Assembly (NCBI GenBank): GCA_947629735.1
Contig: CANREX010000106.1
Location: 1-5,044, forward strand
Direction: 5' to 3'
DNA length: 5,044 bases
Source of the DNA: an uncultured Clostridia bacterium
Lineage (GTDB): Bacteria; Bacillota; Clostridia; Christensenellales; Borkfalkiaceae
Below are positions 1 through 5,044 of this stretch, one piece after another (position 1 is the stretch's first letter; the number at the start of each line of letters is the position of its first letter). The notes under the pieces are model-generated. The model made no database searches and was not told where the DNA came from. It saw only the letters and a program-made list of their open reading frames with translations. The position numbers were made by a program, and so were the translations under genes.

Positions 1-44
1 TTTTATCTTACAAAAAACCTGTCGATTTATTTAACTTTTTTATC

Positions 45-67
45 TCAAACTGTTGCACTTAGTTTGA
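45..67. repeat. Inverted repeat downstream of yggS
   Basis: TCAAACT (45-51) and AGTTTGA (61-67) are perfect seven-base arms around a nine-base loop. On the minus strand this hairpin lies about 20 bases beyond the yggS stop, but it is followed by an A-rich rather than T-rich stretch, so it does not qualify as an intrinsic terminator. It could slow exonucleases or bind a protein. Confidence 0.45.
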
Positions 68-86
68 CAATTCAATGTCGTGTTTT

Positions 87-761
87 TTATTTCAAGTCGT
101 AATTTCTCGGGCCGAAAATCGCCGTGCCGAGGCGTATCATGTTGCTTCCGCACTCCACGCACAGCCGCCAATCGCCGCTCATACCCATTGAAAGGTGCTT
201 AAAATTCTCATCTATCGCCCGAAGTCTGTCGTAGAGCGCGCGCATTTCGCGCGCCAGAGAGCGCAAAAGCCCGTCGTCGTCCGTCTCGGGAAGCATCGCC
301 ATAAGCCCGACAATTTTAAGCGCGGGCAGCGATTTTATGCGCGAATATGCCTCTTCCGCCTCGCCGAGAGAAAAGCCGCCCTTGCTCTCCTCGTCGCCTA
401 TGTTTATCTGCAAGAGTATGTTTGAAATTATTCCCGCCCGCTCGCTTTTTGCGGAGAGCTCTTCGGCGAGCGCGTACCTGTCTATCGATTGATACAAATC
501 TGTTTTGCCCAACAGATATTTTATCTTGTTCGTCTGCAAATGCCCGATGAAGTGGCGGGTGGGGTTGCCGCAAATCGCATCGTATTTTTCCCTGAATTCC
601 TGCGCGTGGTTGTCGCCGATATCGGTTATGCCCGCCGCAATCGCGCGGTTTATCTCCTCCGCGCTCCTCGTCTTGACCGCCGCGACGAGCGTCACTTTTT
701 CGCCGAATTGGTTTTTTTCGGGTATTTCTTCCAACAGTTTTCTAACGTTTTCTTCTATCAT
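87..761 (-). CDS. yggS: YggS/PLPBP family pyridoxal phosphate homeostasis protein
   Basis: This 224-residue protein has the usual length of the single-domain, alanine-racemase-like TIM-barrel family (YggS, PROSC, PLPBP). The family binds PLP but has no known catalytic activity and is thought to buffer PLP in the cytosol. Visible motifs in order: LVAAVKT (25-31) with the PLP lysine at K30, IGDNHAQEF (48-56), HFIGHLQTNK (70-79), LQINIGDEESKGGF (117-130), GLMAM (152-156), LSMGMSGDW (190-198) and GSNMIRLGTAIFG (205-217), which forms the phosphate-binding end. The second motif has Asp where relatives usually have Glu (GEN). The ATG at 761 is the only reasonable start, because an in-frame TAA lies nine codons upstream without another start codon between. 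Its ribosome binding site is weak, with only a distant AGG. It is the last gene seen in the leu cluster, 81 bp after leuB. The family is certain; the role in this host is inferred. Confidence 0.95.
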   Translation of the reverse strand: MIEENVRKLLEEIPEKNQFGEKVTLVAAVKTRSAEEINRAIAAGITDIGDNHAQEFREKYDAICGNPTRHFIGHLQTNKIKYLLGKTDLYQSIDRYALAEELSAKSERAGIISNILLQINIGDEESKGGFSLGEAEEAYSRIKSLPALKIVGLMAMLPETDDDGLLRSLAREMRALYDRLRAIDENFKHLSMGMSGDWRLCVECGSNMIRLGTAIFGPRNYDLK

Positions 762-798
762 ATTTTCTGAATTTTTGCCTGCTATTTAAGCGTAGACC

Positions 799-830
799 CC
801 CGAATATGGTCGGGTTATTTATATTTTTTT
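799..830 (+). terminator. Weak terminator-like hairpin in the leuB-yggS spacer
   Basis: CCCGA (799-803) pairs with TCGGG (810-814) around a six-base loop and is followed on the plus strand by a T-rich tail (815-830). It therefore points against the genes and would act only on antisense transcripts. On the minus strand the hairpin has no T-run after it, so leuB transcription probably continues into yggS. The stem is only five base pairs, so confidence is low. Confidence 0.25.
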
Positions 831-842
831 GCTTTGCGGACG

Positions 843-1916
843 TCAAACGGCTTTTGCAATTAGCGCCGCCATTTCGCTTCCCGAAACGCGCTTACAGCCC
901 TCTTGCATGATGTCCGCCGTGCGATAACCTTGCCCGAGCACGCGCTGTACGGCGTTCTCTATCGCCGCGTGCGCCTCGATTTGCGAGAAGCTGTCGCGAA
1001 GCATCATCGCCGCCGCTAAAATTGTGGCGATGGGGTTTGCTATGTCCTTGCCCGCGATGTCGGGGGCAGAGCCGTGAATGGGCTCGTACAGCCCGCGCGT
1101 GCCGTCGCCGAGCGATGATGAAGCCAACATGCCTATCGAGCCCGTCACCTGCGCCGCCTCGTCGGAGAGTATGTCGCCGAAGAGGTTGCTCGTCACTACC
1201 ACGTCGAATTGCGCGGGGTTTTTGACTATCTGCATCGCGGCGTTGTCCACAAGCATGTCCTCGACAGTGATGTTGGGGTAGTGCTTTTGGGCGTAGGCGT
1301 GCACGGTTTTGCGCCAGAGCCTGCTCGTCTCCAACACGTTCGCCTTATCCACCGAGATTATCTTTTTGGAACGCTTGCTCGCAAGTTCGCACGCGACGCG
1401 CGTAATCCTCTCAATTTCGGGCACGGAATATTTCTCCGTATCCCATGCGAATTCATTGCCGTTTTCTTCGCTCTTGCCCCTCTCGCCGAAATATATCCCG
1501 CCGATAAGCTCCCTGACGATTATTATCTCTATTCCGCCGTTGACAACTTCCGACTTTAACGGCGAAGCCCCGACGAGGCTATCCCACAGCTTCGCGGGGC
1601 GGATATTGGAGTACAGCCCGAGCGCCTTGCGTATGCCGAGCAGCCCTTTTTCGGGGCGGATATCCGCGGGGAGGGAATCCCACTTGTAGCCGCCCACCGC
1701 GCCCAACAGCACGCTGTCGCTTGCAAGGCAGCCCTCCACAGTGCTCTGCGGCAGGGGAACGCCCGTCTTATCTATCGCGCAGCCGCCGATGGGGTAGTGG
1801 GAAAAGCTCAGCCCGAAGCCGAATTTCTTCGCCGTCTTTTCAAGCACCTTTATCGCGCCCGCGCATATTTCAGGACCTATTCCGTCGCCGTCGAGAACGG
1901 CAATTTTGTAATTCAT
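843..1916 (-). CDS. leuB: 3-isopropylmalate dehydrogenase
   Basis: LeuB is the cytosolic, NAD-dependent enzyme that oxidises and decarboxylates 3-isopropylmalate in leucine synthesis. At 357 residues it has full family length. The N-terminal motif AVLDGDGIGPEI spans 6-17. Residues matching the known active site are R96 and R106 (in GIRKALGLYSNIRPAKL), R135, Y142 (IYFGERG), K191 (DKANVLETSRLW), D224 (DNAAMQ), D248 and D252 (NLFGDILSDEAA). Their spacing closely follows the Thermus enzyme. EPIHGSAPDIAGKDIANP (278-295) is the cofactor loop; D286 with I287 is the pattern of NAD-using IPMDH rather than NADP-using isocitrate dehydrogenase. The GG-Y-KWD stretch (75-80) and LYSNIRP favour LeuB over tartrate dehydrogenase or homoisocitrate dehydrogenase, and the adjacent leuCD supports this. 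The start is an ATG with GGAG eight bases upstream. The gene appears intact. Confidence 0.98.
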   Translation of the reverse strand: MNYKIAVLDGDGIGPEICAGAIKVLEKTAKKFGFGLSFSHYPIGGCAIDKTGVPLPQSTVEGCLASDSVLLGAVGGYKWDSLPADIRPEKGLLGIRKALGLYSNIRPAKLWDSLVGASPLKSEVVNGGIEIIIVRELIGGIYFGERGKSEENGNEFAWDTEKYSVPEIERITRVACELASKRSKKIISVDKANVLETSRLWRKTVHAYAQKHYPNITVEDMLVDNAAMQIVKNPAQFDVVVTSNLFGDILSDEAAQVTGSIGMLASSSLGDGTRGLYEPIHGSAPDIAGKDIANPIATILAAAMMLRDSFSQIEAHAAIENAVQRVLGQGYRTADIMQEGCKRVSGSEMAALIAKAV

Positions 1917-1924
1917 GTATATAA

Positions 1925-1928
1925 CTCC
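1925..1928 (-). promoter_or_regulatory. leuB ribosome binding site
   Basis: The minus strand reads GGAG within ACGGAGTTATATAC, eight bases before the leuB ATG. It supports the start at 1916. Confidence 0.7.
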
Positions 1929-1963
1929 GTTGTTGAAAATTTTTGTTGAAAATCAATTCGTCG

Positions 1964-1998
1964 GGGCATATATGGGGGTCTATCCCTCAATTTTGCCC
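1964..1998 (-). other. Possible leader hairpin upstream of leuB
   Basis: On the minus strand GGGCA (1994-1998) can pair with TGCCC (1964-1968), and inside it GGG (1984-1986) with CCC (1976-1978) around a five-base loop, leaving an internal loop of seven bases on each side. It would lie at the very start of the transcript from the tentative promoter at 2004-2031. No T-run follows, so it is not an ordinary intrinsic terminator. Pairing was done by eye; its stability is unknown. Confidence 0.25.
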
Positions 1999-2003
1999 TT
2001 TAA

Positions 2004-2031
2004 TTTATAGGCAAACGCAATACAATTTCAC
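2004..2031 (-). promoter_or_regulatory. Possible promoter in the leuD-leuB spacer
   Basis: Read on the minus strand, GTGAAA (2026-2031; four of six match TTGACA) is followed after 16 bases by TATAAA (2004-2009; five of six match TATAAT). Transcription would begin near 1997 and give leuB and yggS their own transcript. The 161-bp spacer is much longer than the leuC-leuD gap, leaving room for such an element. AT-rich spacers produce matches like this by chance, so the call is tentative. Confidence 0.3.
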
Positions 2032-2070
2032 TTTTTCGCCCTTTTTGTCGGGGCAAATGCGATGGGGTAT

Positions 2071-2082
2071 GTTGACGTCAAC
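2071..2082. repeat. 12-bp perfect palindrome over the leuD stop
   Basis: GTTGACGTCAAC is a perfect palindrome that includes the leuD TGA stop (2078-2080). It resembles the core of the 15-bp palindrome at 4022-4036 and half of it recurs at the leuB stop. It could be a protein-binding site in the leuD-leuB spacer, but no regulator is identifiable. Confidence 0.5.
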
Positions 2083-2560
2083 TTTTCAAACTTTTCAAAA
2101 GTCCGCCCTTGTCTATTATGTTCTGAATGAACGGGGGGAAGGGCTCTGTCGGAAATTTTTCGCCCGTCGTCTCGTCGTAAATTATCCCCTTTTCCAGATC
2201 CGCGCTGACGATGTCGCCCGCGCTTATCGCGGCGACCGCGGCGGGGCACTCGGAGATCGGCAGCCCGATATTTATGCTGTTGCGGTAGAATATGCGCGCG
2301 AACGAATTGGCGATTACGAGGGAGACGCCGCTCGCCTTTATCGCGAGGGGCGCGTGCTCGCGCGAAGAGCCGCAGCCGAAGTTATCGCCCGCGACTATCA
2401 CATCGCCCTGCTGCACTTTGTTTACAAAGTCCGCGTCGATGTCTTCCATGCAGTGGGAAGCGAGAGCCTTTTCGCTGCTGTCGTTGAGGTAGCGGGCGGG
2501 TATGATGACGTCCGTATCGACGTTGTCGCCGTATTTGAAAACCTTGCCTTTTATCTGCAT
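2078..2560 (-). CDS. leuD: 3-isopropylmalate dehydratase small subunit
   Basis: LeuD is the swivel-domain subunit that pairs with LeuC to interconvert 2- and 3-isopropylmalate through dehydration and rehydration. At 160 residues it belongs to the short form found in Clostridia and archaea, not the roughly 200-residue proteobacterial form. Motifs: DTDVIIPARYL (15-25), the flexible loop NDSSEKALASHCMED (26-40), which contacts substrate and affects specificity in this family, GDNFGCGSSREHAP (58-71), and SFARIFYRNSINIGLP (86-101). The ATG is preceded by a full AAGGAGG that overlaps the leuC stop codon, and only 12 bp separate the genes, so translation of the two subunits is probably coupled. The C-terminus contains a short LKSLKS duplication encoded by a nine-base tandem repeat. 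Homoaconitase or dimethylmalate dehydratase small subunits look alike, but the neighbouring leuB makes the leucine role most likely. Confidence 0.97.
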   Translation of the reverse strand: MQIKGKVFKYGDNVDTDVIIPARYLNDSSEKALASHCMEDIDADFVNKVQQGDVIVAGDNFGCGSSREHAPLAIKASGVSLVIANSFARIFYRNSINIGLPISECPAAVAAISAGDIVSADLEKGIIYDETTGEKFPTEPFPPFIQNIIDKGGLLKSLKS

Positions 2561-2567
2561 TTTTATG

Positions 2568-2574
2568 CCTCCTT
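2568..2574 (-). promoter_or_regulatory. leuD ribosome binding site overlapping the leuC stop
   Basis: The minus strand reads AAGGAGG, seven bases before the leuD ATG. Its first two bases belong to the leuC TAA stop (2573-2575). This arrangement usually means ribosomes finishing LeuC help to start LeuD, giving balanced subunits. Confidence 0.9.
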
Positions 2575-3832
2575 AAAGCTCGTCGGGCGTGCAAAGCCTG
2601 CCCGCCACGGCGCTCGCCGCCGCTACATAGGGGGAAGCGAGGTAGACTTCGCTTTCGCTGTGCCCCATTCTCCCGACGAAGTTGCGGTTGGTGGTGGAAA
2701 CCGCCCTCTCGCCCTGCGCCAAGATGCCCATATATCCGCCGAGGCAAGGTCCGCACGTGGGTGTGGAGACCGCCGCGCCCGCCTCTATGAATATTTCAGT
2801 CAGCCCCTCTTTTACGCACTGCATGTAAATGCTCTGCGTGGCGGGAATGATTATCGCGCGCACGTTTTTCGCTATCTTTCTGCCCTTCAATATCTCCGCC
2901 GCAGCGCGCATGTCCGAGATATGCCCGTTGGTGCAGCTGCCGATAACTACCTGGTCTATCGGGACGTCGCCCCACTCGCCGCTCGTCTTTGCGTTTTCGG
3001 GAAGGTGGGGGAAGGCTACCGTGGGCTTTATGGAAGAAAGGTCGATGTCGTACGTCTTTTCGTATTCCGCGTCGTCGTCCGCCGCATATGTTTTGACGGG
3101 GCGGGAAAATCTGCCTTTCATATATTCAAGCGCAATTTCGTCCACGGGGAAAATGCCGTTCTTCGCGCCCGCCTCTATCGCCATGTTGCAAATCGTGAAC
3201 CTGTCGTCTATGGAAAGGTTTTTCACGCCGTCGCCGCAGAACTCCATGCTCTTGTAGAGCGCGCCGTCAACGCCTATCATGCCGATGATATGCAGGATGA
3301 CGTCCTTCCCACACACGTACTTGTTGAGGCTGCCGTGGAGGTTGAATTTTATCGCGGAGGGCACTTTGAACCAGCACTTGCCGCTCATCATTCCCGCCGC
3401 CATGTCGGTTGAGCCAACGCCCGTCGAGAACGCGCCGAGCGCGCCGTAAGTGCAGGTGTGGCTGTCCGCGCCTATCACCAGATCGCCCGCGCCTACCAAG
3501 CCGAGCTCGGGCAAGAGCGCGTGCTCTATGCCCATTTTGCCGACGTCGAAAAAGTTGTCTATTCCGTGTTCGTTGGCGAATATCCGGCACTCTTTGCACT
3601 GTTGGGCGCTCTTTATGTCCTTGTTGGGCACGAAGTGGTCCATAACGAGCGCAATCTTGCACTTGTCCGCAACTTGCGTCGCGCCCGCCTTTTTGAACTC
3701 CTTAATAGCCACGGGACCCGTTATGTCGTTTGCGAGTATCAGGTCGGGCTCGGCGGAAATCAGCTGTCCCGCCTTGACGTGTTTAAGCCCCGCGTGCGCC
3801 GCGAGAATTTTCTGTGAAGCGGTCATTCCCAT
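2573..3832 (-). CDS. leuC: 3-isopropylmalate dehydratase large subunit
   Basis: LeuC is the [4Fe-4S] aconitase-fold subunit of isopropylmalate isomerase. With the chosen start it has 419 residues, the normal length of the short clostridial/archaeal type. Motifs: MDHFVPNKD (64-72), GADSHTCTYGALGAFSTGVGSTD (from 121), GSCTNG (298-303) with cluster ligand C300, CGPC (360-363) with ligands C360 and C363, and TTNRNFVGRMG (380-390). The start is the ATG at 3832, because AGGAGGCG lies at 3841-3848, an ideal distance; homologous sequence also begins there (MTASQKILAAHAG). A second ATG at 3826 is possible but has poorer spacing. The frame stays open upstream to a GTG at 3973, but those 47 residues are almost all Lys/Arg and resemble no family member, so I treat them as untranslated spacer. 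The gene is intact and followed directly by leuD. Confidence 0.97.
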   Translation of the reverse strand: MGMTASQKILAAHAGLKHVKAGQLISAEPDLILANDITGPVAIKEFKKAGATQVADKCKIALVMDHFVPNKDIKSAQQCKECRIFANEHGIDNFFDVGKMGIEHALLPELGLVGAGDLVIGADSHTCTYGALGAFSTGVGSTDMAAGMMSGKCWFKVPSAIKFNLHGSLNKYVCGKDVILHIIGMIGVDGALYKSMEFCGDGVKNLSIDDRFTICNMAIEAGAKNGIFPVDEIALEYMKGRFSRPVKTYAADDDAEYEKTYDIDLSSIKPTVAFPHLPENAKTSGEWGDVPIDQVVIGSCTNGHISDMRAAAEILKGRKIAKNVRAIIIPATQSIYMQCVKEGLTEIFIEAGAAVSTPTCGPCLGGYMGILAQGERAVSTTNRNFVGRMGHSESEVYLASPYVAAASAVAGRLCTPDEL

Positions 3833-3840
3833 TTTCCGCT

Positions 3841-3848
3841 CGCCTCCT
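3841..3848 (-). promoter_or_regulatory. leuC ribosome binding site
   Basis: On the minus strand this reads AGGAGGCG. The GGAGG core ends ten bases before the ATG at 3832. It decides the leuC start against the upstream GTG at 3973, which would add a Lys/Arg-rich extension, and against the second ATG at 3826. Confidence 0.85.
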
Positions 3849-3888
3849 GTATGTAAAAAATGTAAATGCTTTTTTAATGCTTTTGTCC

Positions 3889-3960
3889 TTGCGTTTTTCC
3901 GACCGCGAGCTTGCGCGTTTTTTCGCTTCCGCGTTTTGCGCGTTTTTTCGCGGTGTTTAA
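3889..3960. repeat. Imperfect tandem repeat with 16-bp exact core
   Basis: TTGCGCGTTTTTTCGC occurs exactly at 3911-3926 and 3936-3951, a period of 25 bases, and a decayed copy (TTGCGTTTTTCCG) begins at 3889. On the minus strand each copy presents an A6 tract flanked by CGCG. On the plus strand each CGCG-loop-CGCG is followed by T6, which looks like a weak terminator pointing away from the leu genes. The role is unknown; replication slippage is a simple explanation. Confidence 0.75.
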
Positions 3961-4021
3961 GGTTGATTTCCACCCGCCCGCCGTTTATTTTCCGTTAGGC
4001 AGGGGAAGTTGCGCAGAGCCG

Positions 4022-4036
4022 TTTGACGTCGTCAAA
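4022..4036. repeat. 15-bp palindrome after the DUF4097-like gene
   Basis: TTTGACGTCGTCAAA has seven-base perfect arms around a single central T. It begins five bases downstream of the stop codon of the preceding gene and lies about 190 bases upstream of leuC. The size and symmetry fit an operator for a dimeric regulator, and there is no T-run to make it a terminator. No known operator consensus was recognised. Confidence 0.5.
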
Positions 4037-4041
4037 GACAT

Positions 4042-4788
4042 TCAGCAGTCGCCGTAGCTGCCGCTGAGCTCTGTGAAGTCTATCGCGATATTGCCGCGGG
4101 CGGAGTACGCCTTGAAAGTGCGCACCGCGCCCTCGCGGGAGACGCTGTCCATGTTCGCCGTGCCCTCTTTCGCGAGCAGACCGAGGTTGTAATCGCTCCC
4201 GTCGCCGTCGAGGCGGGCGGAGACGTTGCCCTCTTCCGCAGACAGAACGCTGTCCTTGCAGTTGAAGCCGCTGAGCCCGATATTGCCCCGCTTTACGTGG
4301 CAGTCGGTGCACGCGGCGAAGGAATTTTCCCATACCATGTCGCCCTTGCCGCAGTTGACGATGAGCGCGTTTTTGACGGTCGTGCCCTTGATGAGGGTGT
4401 CGAGCGCCGTTCCGCTAAGGGAGCAGTCTGTAAAGTACGCGTTTTCGCAGGTAAAGCGACAGCTGTCGCCCTGCAATTCCAGCCGCCCGAACGAGCCGCC
4501 GCAAATTTCTATTTCGCTGTCCGCCGCGCGTATTTCAAGCTCGGGTACAAAGTGCTCGGGAACGTGCAAAGTTATCTGTTTTTTTCTGCGCGCAAGCAAC
4601 CTTTTCGCGCGCCCGTAATTTATGTTTAAAACGTTTTCGTCGAGGGATATGTGCGCACCTTTCGCGTTTTCGTATTCGATTTTAAGCTCGTTTTCCCCCG
4701 TAGTGGTAATAGTTATACATGCGTTTTCCGCGTCGAGCGATATCTTTGAAATTTCGCCCTCCGCGAGATAAATGTTGCGATTTTTCAT
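4042..4788 (-). CDS. Cys-rich DUF4097-like beta-helix protein of unknown function
   Basis: This 248-residue protein has no firm function. Short alternating beta-strands with Gly/Asn/Asp turns run through it, and the segment around 72-96 (ITLHVPEHF, then LEIRAADSEIEI) resembles the first strands of DUF4097, the putative adhesin-like right-handed beta-helix domain. The assignment is from pattern only. There is no signal peptide, membrane segment or sorting motif, so it is probably cytosolic. It has ten cysteines (24, 96, 110, 114, 122, 146, 160, 163, 177, 248), eight of them within 96-177, including a CTDC pair. A basic patch lies at 60-70 (RAKRLLARRKK). The ATG at 4788 is fixed by an in-frame TAA two codons upstream. 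The only Shine-Dalgarno-like sequence (AAGGAA) is about 24 bases away, so translation may be weak. It sits 53 bp after ilvD and 209 bp before leuC, suggesting co-transcription with the pathway. Confidence 0.85.
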   Translation of the reverse strand: MKNRNIYLAEGEISKISLDAENACITITTTGENELKIEYENAKGAHISLDENVLNINYGRAKRLLARRKKQITLHVPEHFVPELEIRAADSEIEICGGSFGRLELQGDSCRFTCENAYFTDCSLSGTALDTLIKGTTVKNALIVNCGKGDMVWENSFAACTDCHVKRGNIGLSGFNCKDSVLSAEEGNVSARLDGDGSDYNLGLLAKEGTANMDSVSREGAVRTFKAYSARGNIAIDFTELSGSYGDC

Positions 4789-4821
4789 ATGTTATATTGT
4801 ATGATCCGAGTTTTCCTTATA

Positions 4822-4852
4822 TTTATTTTTTGAGCGCCGCTTTATTTTTTGA
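4822..4852. repeat. 12-bp direct repeat spanning the ilvD stop
   Basis: TTTATTTTTTGA occurs at 4822-4833 and 4841-4852, separated by GCGCCGC. The right copy encodes the last codons and stop of ilvD; the left copy lies in the spacer. It looks like a small duplication of the ilvD end. Confidence 0.7.
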
Positions 4853-5044
4853 ACACCGCGCCTTCCGAGGCGGAGCTCACGCAAGCTCTGTATCGCGCGA
4901 GGTAACCCGTCACGGGCTTTATAAGCGGCTGAAAATTTGCGTAGCGCCTGTTGATTTCCTCTTCGGAAAGGCGGACGTTGAGCGTGCAGGCGGGAATATT
5001 TATGTCGATGACGTCGCCGTCTTTGAGTATGCCGATAAGGCCGC
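4842..5044 (-). CDS. ilvD: Dihydroxy-acid dehydratase, C-terminal fragment
   Basis: Only the last 66 codons are inside the window; the gene continues past the right edge and is not visibly broken. IlvD is the Fe-S dehydratase that converts dihydroxy acids to the 2-keto acids of valine, isoleucine and, through 2-ketoisovalerate, leucine. The visible tail matches the conserved end of the IlvD/Edd family: GLIGILKDGDVIDINIP, a LNVRLSEEEINRR segment (family pattern L-x-V-x-(L/I)-S-(D/E)-E-E-(I/L)), and GYLARYRACVSSASEGAVFK at the C-terminus. That final segment is typical of IlvD rather than phosphogluconate dehydratase (Edd). The stop is TAA at 4842-4844, and translation is open to the window edge. 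Being upstream of leuCDB on the same strand supports the branched-chain amino acid role. Cluster ligands and the N-terminus cannot be seen. Confidence 0.93.
   Translation of the reverse strand, partial: GLIGILKDGDVIDINIPACTLNVRLSEEEINRRYANFQPLIKPVTGYLARYRACVSSASEGAVFKK

Larger units (their letters stand above)
3833..4041 (-). other. 209-bp spacer upstream of leuC
   Basis: This is the longest non-coding stretch in the window. On the minus strand, from the DUF4097-like gene toward leuC, it holds a 15-bp palindrome (4022-4036), a G-rich segment (about 3972-3984), tandem A-tract repeats (3889-3960), AT-rich repeats of AAGCATT and TTTACAT character (about 3851-3885), and the leuC ribosome binding site. 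I see no convincing sigma-70 promoter, no intrinsic terminator in the minus direction and no full T-box. The open frame from a GTG at 3973 into leuC is highly basic and I do not regard it as coding. Confidence 0.6.

Noticed and set aside
1..86. A terminator for the operon after yggS
   Set aside because: The only hairpin (45-67) is followed on the minus strand by A-rich sequence. A T6 run occurs later (about 11-18) but without an adjoining stem. The operon may end beyond the left edge.
64..92. TTGACA on the plus strand, suggesting a promoter reading into yggS antisense
   Set aside because: No acceptable -10 lies at the right distance (only a TTATTT), and no plus-strand gene follows. The TTGACA overlaps an inverted repeat and may be chance.
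195..789. Several plus-strand open frames of 67-94 codons opposite yggS
   Set aside because: They mirror the yggS coding strand, overlap each other in different frames and show no recognisable motifs.
1943..3412. A 489-codon open frame on the plus strand, antisense to leuD and most of leuC
   Set aside because: It lies opposite two clearly recognisable enzymes, has an Arg/Ala/Val-rich composition typical of a shadow frame in GC-rich DNA, matches no family I know and has no good ribosome binding site.
3833..3973. A 47-residue Lys/Arg-rich N-terminal extension of LeuC from a GTG at 3973, or a basic leader peptide
   Set aside because: LeuC homologues start at the ATG beside the strong AGGAGG at 3841-3848. 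The extension derives from tandem A-tract repeats and has no Leu/Ile/Val run as expected of an attenuator peptide.
3950..3985. T-box-like words GGGTGG and ACCGCG on the minus strand upstream of leuC
   Set aside because: In a real T-box these are nearly adjacent; here about 15 bases separate them. There is too little room upstream for stem I and a specifier loop, and no terminator follows.

Overview
The window looks like ordinary chromosomal DNA from a Gram-positive, Clostridia-like bacterium (phylum Bacillota). This is an inference from three things: GC-rich coding sequence with AT-rich spacers, strong AGGAGG-type ribosome binding sites on some genes, and short LeuC/LeuD subunits of the type shared by Clostridia and archaea. 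No marker gene such as rRNA is present to fix the taxon.

Every gene I can support lies on the minus strand, so transcription runs from the right edge to the left. In that order they are: the 3' end of ilvD (dihydroxy-acid dehydratase, cut by the window edge), an unassigned Cys-rich DUF4097-like beta-helix protein, leuC and leuD (the two subunits of 3-isopropylmalate dehydratase), leuB (3-isopropylmalate dehydrogenase), and a YggS/PLPBP-family pyridoxal phosphate homeostasis protein. The spacers are 53, 209, 12, 161 and 81 bp. There are no tRNAs, rRNAs, mobile elements or CRISPR arrays, and no gene-free stretch exceeds 300 bases.

Functionally this is the back half of a branched-chain amino acid cluster. 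IlvD makes the 2-keto acids, including the 2-ketoisovalerate that LeuA (not in this window) turns into 2-isopropylmalate. LeuCD isomerises that product, and LeuB oxidises it to the precursor of 2-ketoisocaproate. IlvD and LeuC are Fe-S hydro-lyases, and the PLP-binding YggS protein has an established link to valine/isoleucine homeostasis in E. coli.

I did not find a new defence or mobile system. The points most worth a second look are the Cys-rich DUF4097-like gene between two Fe-S dehydratase genes, yggS at the end of a leucine operon, a 209-bp spacer with tandem repeats and a 15-bp palindrome before leuC, and a possible leader hairpin before leuB.
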